From Coix lacryma-jobi var. lacryma-jobi (taxonomy: Eukaryota > Streptophyta > Magnoliopsida > Poales > Poaceae): a stretch of 64,000 bases of DNA. The notes under the pieces were generated by a model. That model ran no database searches, was not told the DNA's origin, and saw nothing but the letters and a program-made list of their open reading frames with translations. The translations under genes were made by a program, and so were the position numbers. Location: NCBI GenBank assembly GCA_009763385.1, contig CM019824.1:178788725-178852724 (forward strand), in the 5' to 3' direction. Of the stretch, positions 46,021-58,600 are shown one piece after another; positions within the stretch are counted from its first letter, which is position 1; the number at the start of each line of letters is the position of its first letter.

Positions 46021-47075
46021 GTGCCACGTTTATTTCTTCAGTAACTGCAAGTCAGTTTCTACCTCTGCCATTGCGCCACGATTAATAAAGTTCTAAACTG
46101 TGCAGGTTATTATTAGTTCTTCCAATCTCTCCTGAAAACTATTTTGCAGAAATGTGCAGGTGGTTTCAGAAACATGGCCTTTAATTGATCGAGAATGGAT
46201 TTGGCACCCCAGTGGGGCTGGCGCCTTCCCTATCTGTACTGTACCGCTGGATTAACTAACTTCTCAAAAGTTGCTCAGACGGAGACTAACGGCAGCAAAC
46301 GTTTGGAGAGTCCATCCAGTAAAAGAATGGCCCCTGTACTTGTATAGCTTCTGTGGATCAGAATGCTCTGTTTAGGCTGCTGTCTGGAATGGTCCTGTAC
46401 CATATTTTTCTGGTCTTGGATGAAGCTATATATATAGGGATATATATGGACTTCATTCATCTCTGTTGAACAATTGCCAATTTACATTATAACTTGTGTA
46501 TGCCCAATTCCATGGTGTAGTACCATAACTTTTCAGTTTGCAGACAACACATGGTCCATTTTTTTTTTATCAAAGTTATTAAATTTGAATCATGGCTTTG
46601 TTTGTAGATAGACTTCATAAAGAAACACAGACCAATGAAACCAGCGTTCGAAGAGCCTGCTATGGATAGGAAAAAGTTTCAAAGCAAAATAAGATAAAGT
46701 TGTATTGCAAAAAAAAAAACAGGTATACATCAATCAGTTGCATTCTGGAAAACTAATCTGCAACGGATCGATCGATCACTTGAGATGGGAACGAACAACA
46801 CAAAAGAAAGAAAAATCGTGCAAGTGGGGCCCGGCGGCACGAATCTTGAAGCACAGAAAAGACCAAAGAACATTTTTGCAAAAGACCACGACCACTTGCT
46901 CCTCATCTCCACCGCCTTCCACTCATCTTTCCCCCCCTGCCCTGCCGTCGTGCATCATCATCATCTCCGGCCAGGCCCAGCAGGCCTCCTTCGTTCCCCT
47001 CCCCTCCGCCTCCGGCCTCCTTCACGCTGCAGCACCTGACGCGTCACTGTGTAGCTGCTGCTGCTGCTGGCCGCC
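46021..47075. other. 3' UTR of CRAL-TRIO gene and promoter of FNR
   Basis: No gene recognised. The sequence shifts from AT-rich to a pyrimidine- and CCTCC-rich leader from about 46900, typical of plant nuclear genes for chloroplast proteins. Confidence 0.5.
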
Positions 47076-49278
47076 ATGGCCACCGTCATGGCCGCGGCCG
47101 TCTCCTTCCCGTCCTCCACGGCCTCTGTCGTCGTCAAGGCGTCGCCGTCCCCGTCTACCGGCCCCCACTTCCTCCCCTACCGCCGCCCGAGGGCCGCGCG
47201 GGCCGCCATCCGGGCGCAGGCGTCCGCCACTGACACCGCCGCCGTCGAGGCGCCCGCCAAGGCCAAGAAGGAGTCCAAGAAGCAGGAGGAGGGCGTCGTC
47301 ACCAACCTGTACAAGCCCAAGGAGCCGTACGTCGGCAAGTGCCTCCTCAACACCAAGATCACTGGCGACGACGCGCCGGGGGAGACGTGGCACATGGTCT
47401 TCAGCACCGAAGGTAGGTTTCTCGATCTTGTTGGTTCCTTTGTTCTGATCAGTCTCGTTCCTTCCCACGACGACAGACAGGTGCCCAACTGTTGCGCACG
47501 CAGGCAAGGTCCCGTACAGAGAGGGCCAGTCCATCGGCATCGTCGCCGACGGCGTCGACAAGAATGGCAAGCCGCACAAGCTCAGGCTCTACTCCATCGC
47601 CAGCAGCGCTATCGGCGACTTTGGCGACTCCAAGACAGTCAGTACTACTCAGTAGTCCTCTACTCTCTGAACCAACCATGCTCCGTCATTTTCTTCTTCG
47701 TTTCTTTCTGCTGCAGGCGAGATGAGCAAGACAGAAATCGCCCGCCTGACTTGTTCTTCGTCTGCAGGTGTCGCTGTGTGTCAAGAGGCTCGTTTACACC
47801 AACGAAGCCGGAGAGATCGTCAAAGGAGTCTGCTCTAACTTCTTATGTACGTCTCCTCACTTCCCGCCTGCACTGCACTGCATTGCATTCTTCTTCTTCT
47901 TCTTCTTAATAACAACTGGTTTCGTAGAACTTGTCAGAATTCAGATTAGGACATCTGTTTCCAGAACAGTGAGACACAAATCTTTTTACCCCTGAACTCT
48001 AAAAAATCTTTTTACCCCTTTTTGGGCACAACATTCCATTGGTCCTAAAATAAAAAGTTCCATTGATTCTACTTATGTATCCTTCAGATATTACTGCATA
48101 TATACTCACTCCTTTATAATTCACTAGAAATCGTTTACTGCACTAACCTCACAATGTAGTTATGTTGCAATCAAAACCTGCTCTAGGAACAAGTACTACC
48201 ATCAGCACTCTGTTGTGCCATCCAGTATAATCTTTTCATTAGCATAGCATGTAAAATATGATTAACTGAATATCTGATCCAATTTGTTCCCCTGTGCGGC
48301 TGTGCTCATATCATAATGCAGGTGACCTGAAGCCAGGCGCTGACGTCCAAATAACAGGACCAGTTGGCAAAGAAATGCTCATGCCCAAAGACCCCAACGC
48401 TACTATTATAATGGTAAGCTTCAGAGCCAACTCCAGTTCAGCACCTATAGTAACTGACGACGCCCACAGATTTTACAGTCATGCCAATTGCTTCCAGCTT
48501 GCGACCGGTACAGGTATCGCTCCGTTCCGCTCATTCATGTGGAAAATGTTCTTTGAGAAGCATGACGACTACAAGGTACAGCGGTGTTCTACTTTATCCC
48601 GGCAGTATCAAACTCAAACCACCCATATCTCTTAAAGTAAAGTTCACAGAAAAAGGCTAAACAAACAAACAATGTGTGGACTCTTGTGCAGTTCAACGGT
48701 CTGGCATGGCTCTTCCTGGGTGTCCCAACGAGCAGTTCATTGCTCTACAAGGAGGTCAGTACATCGATCTGGTCTGCTGTTTTCATGAGCACTGCACAAG
48801 TGCACTGCTCTCCCTTTTCTTTCCCATGTGGCACTCAACCTACCTAGTTGCACTGCGTTTGTGAATGGACATTGTTCAGGAGTTTGAGAAGATGAAGACG
48901 AAAGCGCCAGAGAATTTACGGGTAGACTATGCCGTCAGCAGAGAGCAGACAAACGCGGCGGGGGAGAAGATGTACATCCAGACTCGGATGGCAGAGTACA
49001 AAGAGGAGCTGTGGGAACTTCTGAAGAAGGACAACACCTACGTCTACATTTGTGGGTTGAAAGGCATGGAGAAGGGTATTGATGACATTATGGTATCACT
49101 GGCTGAAAAAGACGGTATATGTACTTACTCTATAGATGATCCTTTGAACCTGTTCTCCTTAATTTGAGCCATTATTGCTTACTTGTGTTGCATTGCTTGC
49201 CCAATGTCAGGAATTGACTGGTTCGAATACAAGAAGCAACTGAAGAAGGGAGAGCAATGGAATGTGGAGGTCTACTGA
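47076..49278 (+). CDS. LFNR: Ferredoxin-NADP+ reductase, leaf type, chloroplastic
   Basis: Eight exons, 47076-47412, 47504-47637, 47768-47846, 48322-48413, 48498-48575, 48692-48754, 48880-49114 and 49211-49278, sum to 1086 nt (361 aa). The first about 50 residues are a Ser/Ala/Pro-rich transit peptide. FAD-binding motifs RLYSIASS (about 140-147) and GVCSNFLCD, the NADP+-binding LATGTGIAPFRSF, ICGLKGME and the C-terminal WNVEVY with the terminal Tyr that stacks on the flavin are all present. It passes electrons from photosystem I-reduced ferredoxin to NADP+ at the thylakoid surface. Length and the KKESKKQEEGVVTNLYKP region fit the leaf rather than the root isoform. It lies upstream of RPL9 and DUF819 genes. 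Rice has leaf FNR and RPL9 genes close together on chromosome 2, as I recall, suggesting conserved gene order. Confidence 0.96.
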
Positions 49279-50150
49279 CTGTTCAATTTTGCATCTGACA
49301 TTGGTGTTGTGTGTATCTGTACGTGAGGCCAAGGTGTACTGCGTATATAATGTAGATAGTGAGTTTGTTCTGTGTTTTACTATGGTTTTTCTTTCGGGTC
49401 TTATATGTACTCTTGTATTATGTCTATTCAATTTTTGTTATGAGATATTATGTCTATTTGATTTTTGTTATGAGTAATGTCATCAGTACATACATGAAAG
49501 AATGATCAAGTGGCTCAGAATTTCCGCCCCCACAGTTTTTTTTTTGTAAAGCTCTTGTAGATATATATATATATTTTTAATTTTGGTTTATGTCAAATGC
49601 AGGAGAAATTTTATTTTACATTGAAATTGGTATCTACACGATGAGCATTTGCCCCTGACAACCACATACTAGTAGTTACACAACAAACTTACAGTAGCAT
49701 ATGATCCGTACTGTCTTTTTTTTTCTGCACACTTGCTGAACTTCTTTTGTGCAGTAAACAGATGCAGAAGCATGCATACGTAAAAGGTGAACAACAACTG
49801 CGTATATTTGCAGAAAAAATCTGCTCTTCAGCATTGCCCACACTCTACTCTGTATTTCTCCAGAGGCCTACAAAATGGCTAGCTGTAGTGGTGGTTCGGT
49901 ATGTGATGTTGCTATCATCAGTAAGTAGGGAGTACTGTATTTGAGACCATTCTACTGTTTGGATTAGAATCTAAACACTTTGTTGGCACCACCAGACTGA
50001 TCGATCTGAGAAGGGAAGGAAGGAAGGAACATTGCCCACCCTGAGACGCAAAAAAGAAGAGGAAAAGAAAAGGAGGCAGCCAAAGAGATCTTATTGCTGG
50101 GACTGTTACAACCAAACGACCAACAGTCAGAGGATGATGTCCATGCATCT
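49279..50150. other. Intergenic between FNR and WAT1, convergent 3' ends
   Basis: 3' UTRs of FNR (plus) and the WAT1 gene (minus). AT-rich, no gene recognised. Short duplicated phrases (TTTTTGTTATGAGATATTATGT-type, about 49433-49475) are visible. Confidence 0.5.
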
Positions 50151-51842
50151 TCAGTTGTGCTGCACCTGCACCTGCACCTGCACTTGCTGCTGCTCTTTGT
50201 CAGCAGCAGCGTCTTCTTCGGCAACCTTTGGAGGAGGAGGACAGTGCAGGGCCTCCTGCCTCTTTCCCCACAGCAGAAGGTACAGGCCACCTATCACCAG
50301 CACTGATCCCAGCACACTGCATGCATGCACAAAGGGGAATATTAATAAGGGAGGAGCAGAGCCCGCAGGTGACTTAACTTTGATCAGGTGGACTGGATTG
50401 GATTATTCAGACATTCAGTCAGTGATATCGGCATGAGTACCTTCCGAGGAAGAGCTGCTCGTGCAGGATGGAGAAGTCGATGACGGAGACGATGATCTGC
50501 ACCACGGGTATGAAGGCGGCCACGAACACGGCTCCCCTCTTCTCGATGCACCATGTCACCAGCACGAACGAGACGCCGCAGCCGACGATGCCCTGAGCAA
50601 GTGAGGATCATTCATTCATCACTCGTCATCAGTTTCGTCAGAATTCAGAAACGATGATGGCAACAAGGAAGGCAGGCAGGTACATACGGCGTATAGGACG
50701 GTGAGGATGTTGAACTTGCTGGTGACGATCCAGGGGGCGATGCTGCGCTGGGTGCAGAGGCCGACGACGGCGACCTGGAAGAAGCTGAGCAGGGACATGA
50801 GCGCGTTGCAGGAGTAGACGTGCGGGTACTTCCTGGCGAGGCGGCCGTGGAGGAGGAACCAGCAGGAGAGGCAGACGCAGTTGCCCAGGATGGCCACGGT
50901 GCCCAGCGTCCACTTGCCGCGGCTGGCGGCGTCGTCGTGTGGCTGTGGCCGGCCGCCGTGGGAGTGGAGGTTATTCTGCGAGGCCGCCGCCGCCGCGTGG
51001 GTGAGCGCCACGCCCTTGTAGAGTGTGAGCACCATGGCGCCGGCCAGGGACACCAGCGTGCCCAGCAGCTTCGCCGCCCCCGTCCTGCTCTTGAGGTCCA
51101 GCGCCTCTGACCGCGTGGCGACGGCGAGGAGGAAGGTGAGCACGGGGGCGATGTTGGAGAAGGCGGTCACGAAGGTGGCCGTCGTGTAGCGCAGGGCCAC
51201 GAAGATCATGTACTGACGAAGAGCTGCCCTGAAAGCAGTGATGGGTGGTGAGTTGGTTGTTGGTGTTCGTTCATCAATGAGCTTCGTCGTTCTCGCTCTT
51301 CCGTTGCAGAATATAATTCAGTCTCATGAGAATTGAAGCAGCAGCAGCTTCTTCATGAAGAACTGACTGAAGATGATACGACGATGCATACCCGAGCGCC
51401 GCACTGACGAAGATGTAGGCGAAGATCTCCAGCGTCAGCTTCGGCCTCGACTTCCTGAAATCCAAATCAATCTGATTCAATTCAGCTTGCAGAGTGAGTT
51501 GCAGACTTATTAGCTATATATATATATATATATCTGCCTCCTCTAGCCCTCTAGCTTCTTTTTCTTGAAAAAAAAAGAAAGAAAGGAAAGAAGATTACTT
51601 AAAAAAACGAAGAATGGATCGTCTTTCTCCTATCTGTATGCTGCTGCTTATTATTACCTCTCCTTGAAGAATGCGATTGGGCCGAGGAAGACGGCGGCGG
51701 TGAGCTGCTGCAGGGTGACGATGACGAGCGGGTTCATGCCGCCGTTCATGGCCACCTTGACGAGCGACACCATGACCGCCGCCACCACGTTGAGGCAGAG
51801 CATGGCCGCCACCGGCAGGCCGCCGCCGAGGCAGGACCGCAT
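50151..51842 (-). CDS. WAT1-related (EamA/MtN21) transporter, intact
   Basis: Minus-strand exons 51842-51658, 51454-51392, 51228-50688, 50592-50441 and 50316-50151 sum to 1107 nt (368 aa) in one frame. Two EamA domains with about ten predicted membrane helices are visible: AMLCLNVVAAVMVSLVKVAM to FLGPIAFFKER, YTTATFVTAFSNIAPVLTFL, GTLVSLAGAMVLTLYKG, WFLLHGRLARKYP, GCGVSFVLVTWCIEKRGAVF and GSVLVIGGLYLLLWGK, with a charged Gln/Val-repeat C-terminus. The VKV...GMNPLVIVTLQQLTA block is the usual first-domain signature. WAT1-type carriers export auxin or other small solutes from the vacuole or across the plasma membrane. Same family as the damaged gene at 14.4-15.9 kb but with a different exon layout (exons 3 and 4 fused here). 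An in-frame GTG codon precedes the ATG; the ATG is preferred. Confidence 0.93.
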
Positions 51843-54650
51843 CACGCCTCACGCCCTCTCCCTCTCTCTCCACCCCCGGAGCGGAGGGACCGGCCTTGCT
51901 TTGCCTCTGCTCGTTCAGAGTTCAGACTTCAGACAGGGATGATGGATGATCCCAGTCGCTGGCGGCGGCAGGTCTTTTATAGCGTCGCTCGCCGGCCCCC
52001 GACCCCGACCGAGACCAGGCGATGCGATTGCGATCCGGCCGGCCGGCGGCCCTCCCCTCCCCTCTTGATGGGTTGGCGTTGGCGAGCTAGACACGATGGA
52101 TGGATGGATCGATGAGGTCGTAGGAGTACCTAGGACGAGTAGGAGGACGCGGGAGGGAGGGATGAGATGCAAATGCGGCGGAATGGAATGCGGTAATGCA
52201 GGGAATCGTTTCAGGTACGTGCGCCTTTTCTTTTCTCTCTTCTCTGACGAAGGAAAGGGGAAAAGGTGGGTGAGATTGGTTGGTTACAGAAACCTAGCTA
52301 GCTAGCTTAGATAATACAGTAGATACCATAGCAGCATGCATGCACTGCTGGTCTGCAGCTGTGCCTGTGCTGGGGTAGTCTCCGCCTCCGCCTCCGAGCA
52401 GCTAGCAGAGCAGTGAGTGAGTGGCACGGGAGCTGTATATTCCCTTTATTTTCTCTCTTGCTTGGCTTTTTGGTGTGTGGGCAATGATGCAGTAGTCGCC
52501 AATGGTATTGGCCTGCCTGGCCACAGACCCCGCAGCAGCAGCAGCACAACACTACTGAACACAAATGAGGAGGATGTGGCCACCTCTCTTTCTTTCTTTC
52601 TTCAAAGGCGCCCGCCCGCCCGCCCGCCCCCTTTATTTTGTCACTGTTTGACATGGTCGATATATATGTATGTGCCTTTATCTGCCGCACTTGCAATGAT
52701 AAGTATACATATAGCAGCGCTTTTGTCTTTATAAATTATACCCGGCCAGCAGGTTATTGTAATTCTTTATTTGTTCCACTCTTTCAATTCCTTCACCAGC
52801 TAGTAGGTAAGGTCTGCTTGACATGCAGAAGCATCTCTACTTGATGAGGCATGCTAGAGACACACTTCCAAATAGCATAGTACTACTGCACTGTATATAA
52901 GAAATAAGAAACGGTTAAAGTGGGTGACTGACTGAGTGAGCAAGGGAATACAGACAAGCATAGCATTTCTGCATGCACTCGATCCGTGGCCGTGGAGCTG
53001 GAATAACAAATATAAAAAACCTTAAACTACTACTAGCTAGTAACATTTACCAGAAAACTTTATCAATGATTCGATCCCTTGTGGCGTCATGCTGTCGGCG
53101 AAACATTAGATTATTATTATTTGTTATTGTTAATTGTTATACAAGCACACCAGACTGAAGATGGAATTGTCCACCTCAAGGAGCAACCAACTGAAGTACT
53201 GTGGATTCAGATGAGGAGGTGAGAAAAGAATGGTAGGAGGAGTGGAGAGGAAAAGGAGAGCTAGCTAGCTGTGTATGACCTCGCAATTATATTGCTGCCA
53301 CTTTATTAGTCGCCCGTGTGTGTGTGTGTGTGTGGAGAACTGAAGATGAGATGACCTGAAACGAGCGAGAGAGATGAAAACAACCACCCCATCCTGTTTT
53401 GCCGTCACTCAACAGTTCCATCGCGGCTGCCAAATTGCCATGGAAAGAAAGAAAGGAAGAGCTAGCGAGCGATAGATGGGGACGGGACGCCATGGATCTG
53501 ATGCTACATACGTACTCAGCAGGCCTCTCCCTGTCTCTCTTTCTTTCTTTAGCTGAGATTGTCAGTCAGGGAAAGAAAGGAGGAGGAAGACGAGTCAGCC
53601 GAAACGACGTCTTCGGTCCATGCTTAAATCGCTGTACCGTCATCCATCAGAGACTATCATTCGTTCCTTCGTTCCTTCATCGTAATAAAATAAAAACACC
53701 CGGATATTGATTATCCTTTATCTAAAAATAAATAAAATAAAAACACACAAAGATATGATGTGAATGAATTCTTTCTCCCCCTGCCCGGCCCCCCTTTTCC
53801 TTTTATTAACACAGAAACATAACTTGTTGATCTTGATTTTGCATTGTTCAGATCGTCTCAGGACTAGTAATTTGATTCGAGCTAATTAAGCTGCCGCCTT
53901 TCAGGTGTTGCCCGTCTGAAAGCAACCTTTTTTTCACCGCCTGCGCCTGGCCTTTGATTCGATCGGGCTCTGATTCAGATTCACCACCGACGACGACTCG
54001 ACTCTGGTAATGTCAGCTAGCTTGCCTTTCCGGCCTCAAACCTAACATAATTATTTCTAGTTCAGCAGCAGCGCGCGTGGAACAGCAAACAGTGGTGATG
54101 TGAGATTTCCTTCCTTTTTCTTTCTTTGAGGAAAAAGATTTTATTCTCTCCCTCTCTATGTTAAGTGGAAAGATAATCTTGCAATGATGATAGTATTGGT
54201 GTATGCTTGATTGATGACTATAATAATTTAATTTCCACCTGACTAAGCAGACAAGCAGTACCTTTGATTTTTATTTATTTTTCAGTGCGGGGCGATGCGC
54301 ACCATATAGAACTTGGCCATCATTACCATATCACCTCTTTGGTCTGGTTTCTGAAAGCAAACAGCTTCCATTGTCTTCAAAAAAAGAAAGCAAGCAACTT
54401 CCATTTGTCTTCAAAAAAAAGAAAGCGCAAGCAAGCAGCTTCAGGGACACTCTTCTCCTTCTCTCCTCACCGACCCTTGTCTGCTAGTATTATTAGCCTT
54501 TGCTCTCTCCGGTCTCCTCTTGTAACTGGAATCCAGCGGCCTTCCATTCCTGGTGGCGTGTACGGTTTGGAAACCCAGGAGAACCACTGCTGTGTCTCTG
54601 ATGGAATCCAACCGGAGGTGAGCAGGCTTTGGAGCAGATAAGGCAGTTCA

Positions 54651-54750
54651 GGGACTGTTTGGAACGCGGGAATTTTTCCCTGTTCCTCCTGCGTTTTTTC
54701 CTGTGAAATACAACTGATTCCTGTAAAATTCCTGCGTTCCAAACAAGCCC
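54651..54750. mobile_element. Short hAT-like MITE, 100 bp
   Basis: Starts GGGACTGTTTGGAACGCGGG and the inverse of its right end is GGGCTTGTTTGGAACGCAGG, so nearly the whole element folds as a hairpin. Target duplication not clear. Confidence 0.65.
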
Positions 54751-55320
54751 TAGTCTTTCAGAGCGCGCCGTGGAACCTGACTGTTATTGTACTAGTAATA
54801 ATACAATATGGCGCCCCTGTTCTCCTTCATCTTGGGTCGAGAAACAAAATAAAAATTCAGCCTTCAATTCGTTCCACCAACTTACTCTGCAGATATGCCA
54901 GAGCCTGAAACAGCAACAAGGAGCAAGATGTTTTCTTTCCTTTCAGACATGAAACGTGGGAACCAGGACCAGGAGGAGCCGTGACCAACACAAATGCTAA
55001 TAAGAAGCTAAGCTTGTTACCTGTTCTCATGTTCAGACCATGCATGCATATGCATATCCATGAGATGAGAGCGACACATACATGATCAAAAGATCACACA
55101 CCGCCCTGCATATATATCTTTGATTGACCGGGAATTGCATGCATGCAGCAGCAGCCGCCAGTAGCCTGCCTATGCATACAACACAGCCACACAACATGCA
55201 GCTACCTGCTAGGGGCCGCCGGGGTCCGGGGAAGAAGTGATGAACGATCTCTTCTCTTGGTGTTCAGTAGCTAGCTATAGCTAGTCGGCGCGGCCAGCAG
55301 GCAGCATGCACATGGGGGCA

Positions 55321-55321
<1 letters not shown>

Positions 55322-55351
<30 letters not shown>

Positions 55352-55392
55352 CTTCTTCTTCTTCTTCTTCTTCTTCTTCTTCTTCTTCTTCT
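55322..55392 (+). repeat. (CTT)n microsatellite, about 71 bp
   Basis: Uninterrupted CTT triplets; the poly-Ser and poly-Lys frames across it are artefacts. Confidence 0.95.
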
Positions 55393-55485
55393 CCTGTGTC
55401 TGTGTGGGGCAACATGACCAGCAGTATAGTAGTGCCTCAATCAGCTCCATCGGTCGCCATTCTGCATCTGTGTAATCAGAGTTTT

Positions 55486-55495
55486 TTCTTTCTTT

Positions 55496-55539
<44 letters not shown>

Positions 55540-55545
55540 TTTCTT
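55486..55545 (+). repeat. (CTTT)n microsatellite
   Basis: About 12 CTTT units flanked by imperfect pyrimidine runs, 100 bp from the CTT repeat. Confidence 0.95.
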
Positions 55546-56220
55546 TTGCATTTGCATGCGACTCCAGTCCGATCCGATATATCCTCTTTTGCCCAGCAAA
55601 AAATCCTGGGTAGATTCGGCACACAGAGACAGCTACCTGTGCAAGAACATGCATGCATGTGTGTGTGGATGTGTAGTAGAACTGCTGCTGCTTTGCCTAC
55701 TCGTCGTGATGTGCTGTGCTGTGCAATTGCGTAGGTAGCTGTAGCTCGTATTGGTATTGCAGAGTTGCATGCAGTGGACAGTCTGGTGGTATGGTATGGT
55801 ACGGTATAGGTAGACGACCGACCTATTCCTTCCATGCTATGCCATGCCATGATCGCCGAGCACTCTCTTGAGCAGCCAGCAGGTTCAGAAGTTGAGGGCC
55901 ACCTCGCACTGTCTCCTCGATCGATCGCTCCCTCGTTTTTCCAGCGAGACATCAACCGACCTTCAATTCCGCTTGTTGCTTTCGCGTGCCTAGCTGCCTC
56001 GCTACCTACCTATCTGTACGTAAAGTAGTCATGCTAGCTTGCTTGCGCATAGTGTTGCCAAACCACACACACACAGGAGAAGAAGAAGAAAAAGTCATGG
56101 ATGTACAACGTATATATATCAGGCAAAAAGGAGAGATATGTTCGTTCAAATGATATATGCACGTACTGCGGGCTCCTCGATCAAAGTGCAATGGCCTTTT
56201 TTTCACAAGATTTGTTTTTT

Positions 56221-58600
56221 TGTTTTATTTTTTCTAATTTATATATCGTAAAAGTATAACGGTTCCGAAAGATTATTTTCCTCCTTTTTCTTTTGTACTA
56301 GGAAAGAGATTGCCGCCAGGTACCCACACACACCTGTAGCGTTGTATAGTCTACACAAGCCTATAAAACTAGAATATTTACTTTTATCCAATTCCATGCA
56401 TGATGTATGCGTTTGTGTTTGTGACTTTATTACTTTCATTAGGAGTGATGAAGGTGAACGTTATCTGTGGAGATTGATGGTGATGAGTTACAGAATGTGA
56501 ACCTCTGAGGAGTGAAGGAGAGAGAAGAAAGAGCTTAAATGTATATCTTAAAAGTATAAGGATTCCGAAAGATTATTTTCCTCCTTTTCTTCTGTACTAG
56601 GAAAGAGATTGCCACCAGGTACCCCTACACACACCTGTAGCTATATAATCTACACATATACAAGCCTATAAAACTAGAATATTTACTTTTATCCAATTCG
56701 TTCCATGCATGATATATGTGTCTATGTTTGTGACTTTATTACTTTCATCAGGAGTGATGAAGGTGAACGTTATCTGTCGAGATTGATGGTGATGAGTTAC
56801 AGAATGTGAACCTCGAGGAGAGAGAAGAAATAGCTTGTATATACAAAGTGCATGTCCTTCTTTTCACAAGATTTGTTTTTTTTCCTAATTTAGATATCAT
56901 AAAATTATAGCAATTAATTTTGAAAGATTTCCTCCTTTTCTTTAGTTTGTATTTGTACTAGGAATTAAAGAGATTGTGAGTTACCCCACACTTGTACGGG
57001 AGAAGGCTACAAGCCTAGCTATAAATCTGGAATATTTACTTTTATCTAATTCCATACATGTATGCGTCTGTGTTTGTGACTTTACTTTGAGTGATAGATG
57101 AAGGTGAGTGTCGTTTCTCGAGATTGATGGTGATGAGTCACACAATGTGAACCTTAAGGAGTACGTGAAGGTTTTTGAGAGAGAGAGAGGGAGCATATGT
57201 CGAAACGCCCATATGTTGCAGCCATTGGCGGATCCAGAATCAGCCCACGAGGGGGGCTAAATACATAGAAAGCCGAGTTTGGACCGAAATTCTCCTTGTA
57301 TTTTTTGTCTACGAGAGATTTTTGGTAGATTTTAAGGTGATTTGGACTGAATTTTTTATTAATTTTCTAGCCCGCAGGAAATTTTGGACTAGTTTTTTAA
57401 AAAAATTAGACTAATTTTAACTTAATCATATGTATATTTTTGGGCCAAGGTGGATCCGCCACTAGCTGTAGCTCCCCTTGCTAACAGGTGGCCCCTCTTT
57501 TTTAGTTTGAGATGTGCATGTAGAAAGCCATATGTCAATGGATAGACTATATTCGTTGTATAAAGTAAGAAGATTGCCTAGAATCCTATGAAATATTTTT
57601 GTAATATGACAAGGAGGAGTTAGAAACATGCTACAAATTAATATGTCAATACTCCATCATGTAAAGGTAGAGAAAGGAACATTTAGACTCGACATGTGTC
57701 GAAAGAAGAGTGATTGATTGGTTGCGATTTGCCCTTGTCTTGGAACCAGAAACTCTACTTTTGAGTTTGGGGCCAATTATTTTGGTTTCATAAACACGTT
57801 TTCGCACTTCTAAATCTAATGAAATCGCTCAATATAACGTAAAGAATCATCAATATTATTAAAAAAGGCATGTATATCAGGCAAAAAAAGAGATATCAGA
57901 ACAATATATCGGTTTAGAAAGATTTCCTCCTTTTCTTTCGTACTACAAAAGAGATTGCTAGGTACCCAAACCCGTAGGCCGAAAGCCTACAAAACTGGAG
58001 TATTTCCTTTTATCTAATTCCATGCATGTATGTGCATGTCTGCGATTTTACTTTCAATTGTGAGTAAAGTCATTAGGAGTGACAAATGTAATTGTTGTTT
58101 GTTGATATTGATGGTGATGAGTCACACAATGTGAACCTCAAAGGAGTGAAGGTATAGAGAGAGTGCTTGTCGAAAGGCCATATGCTCTGCTACAAACTCC
58201 CCTTAGTGGCAGGTGGCCCCTCTTTTTTAGTCGAGTGTGCATGTAGAAAGCCATATACTAACCAATAGTAGACTACAATTGTCATGTAAAGTAAGAAGAT
58301 TGCCTAGAACCCTAAGACATTTTATTGAAATATGACAAAATGGGGTTAGGAACAAGTATGTTAGTGCTCCACCATGTAAAGGTAGAGAAATGAACATTTG
58401 CATGCGACATGTGTCCAAAGAAGAGTGACGATTGATTGTGATTTGTCCTTGTCTTGGACCCAGAAACTCTACTTTTGAGTTTGGCCAAGTGTTTTATTGG
58501 TTCGATAAACACTTTTTTTTGCACTTCTAAAACTAATGAAACTGTTTCAATGCAATGTAAAGAATCAACAATATTGTCAGAAAAAGAAAAGAAAATCCAC
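56221..58600. repeat. Decayed tandem duplication, four related copies
   Basis: A block containing AAAGATTATTTTCCTCCTTT, AGGAAAGAGATTGC, AGCCTATAAAACTAGAATAT, TTTATCCAATTCCATGCATG and GATTGATGGTGATGAGTTAC recurs near 56250, 56560, 56870 and 57890. A second block (GTGCATGTAGAAAGCCATAT, AAGATTGCCTAGAA, CTCCACCATGTAAAGGTAG) recurs near 57510 and 58228. Order and spacing imply successive unequal duplications. No coding potential. Confidence 0.85.
57223..57464. mobile_element. hAT-like MITE, 242 bp, with paralogous empty site
   Basis: Ends CATTGGCGGATCCAG and GTGGATCCGCCACTA are inverted repeats of the same family as 13681-13839. The flanks GTTGCAGC and GCTGTAGC are a plausible aged 8-bp duplication (two differences). 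The duplicated copy near 58180-58205 reads through the same point without the element, showing the pre-insertion state. Confidence 0.8.

Larger units (their letters stand above)
51843..56220. other. Intergenic, promoter of WAT1 and repeat-rich DNA
   Basis: Upstream region of the minus-strand WAT1 gene (about 51843-52400, GC-rich leader), then about 3.8 kb with no recognised gene. It contains a (CCCG)n tract near 52612-52630, one MITE and two microsatellites (listed separately). Many TGCATGCA-type motifs are scattered through 55.0-55.9 kb. Confidence 0.55.

Noticed and set aside
55271..55955. Poly-Ser and poly-Lys proteins
   Set aside because: Translation of CTT and CTTT microsatellites.
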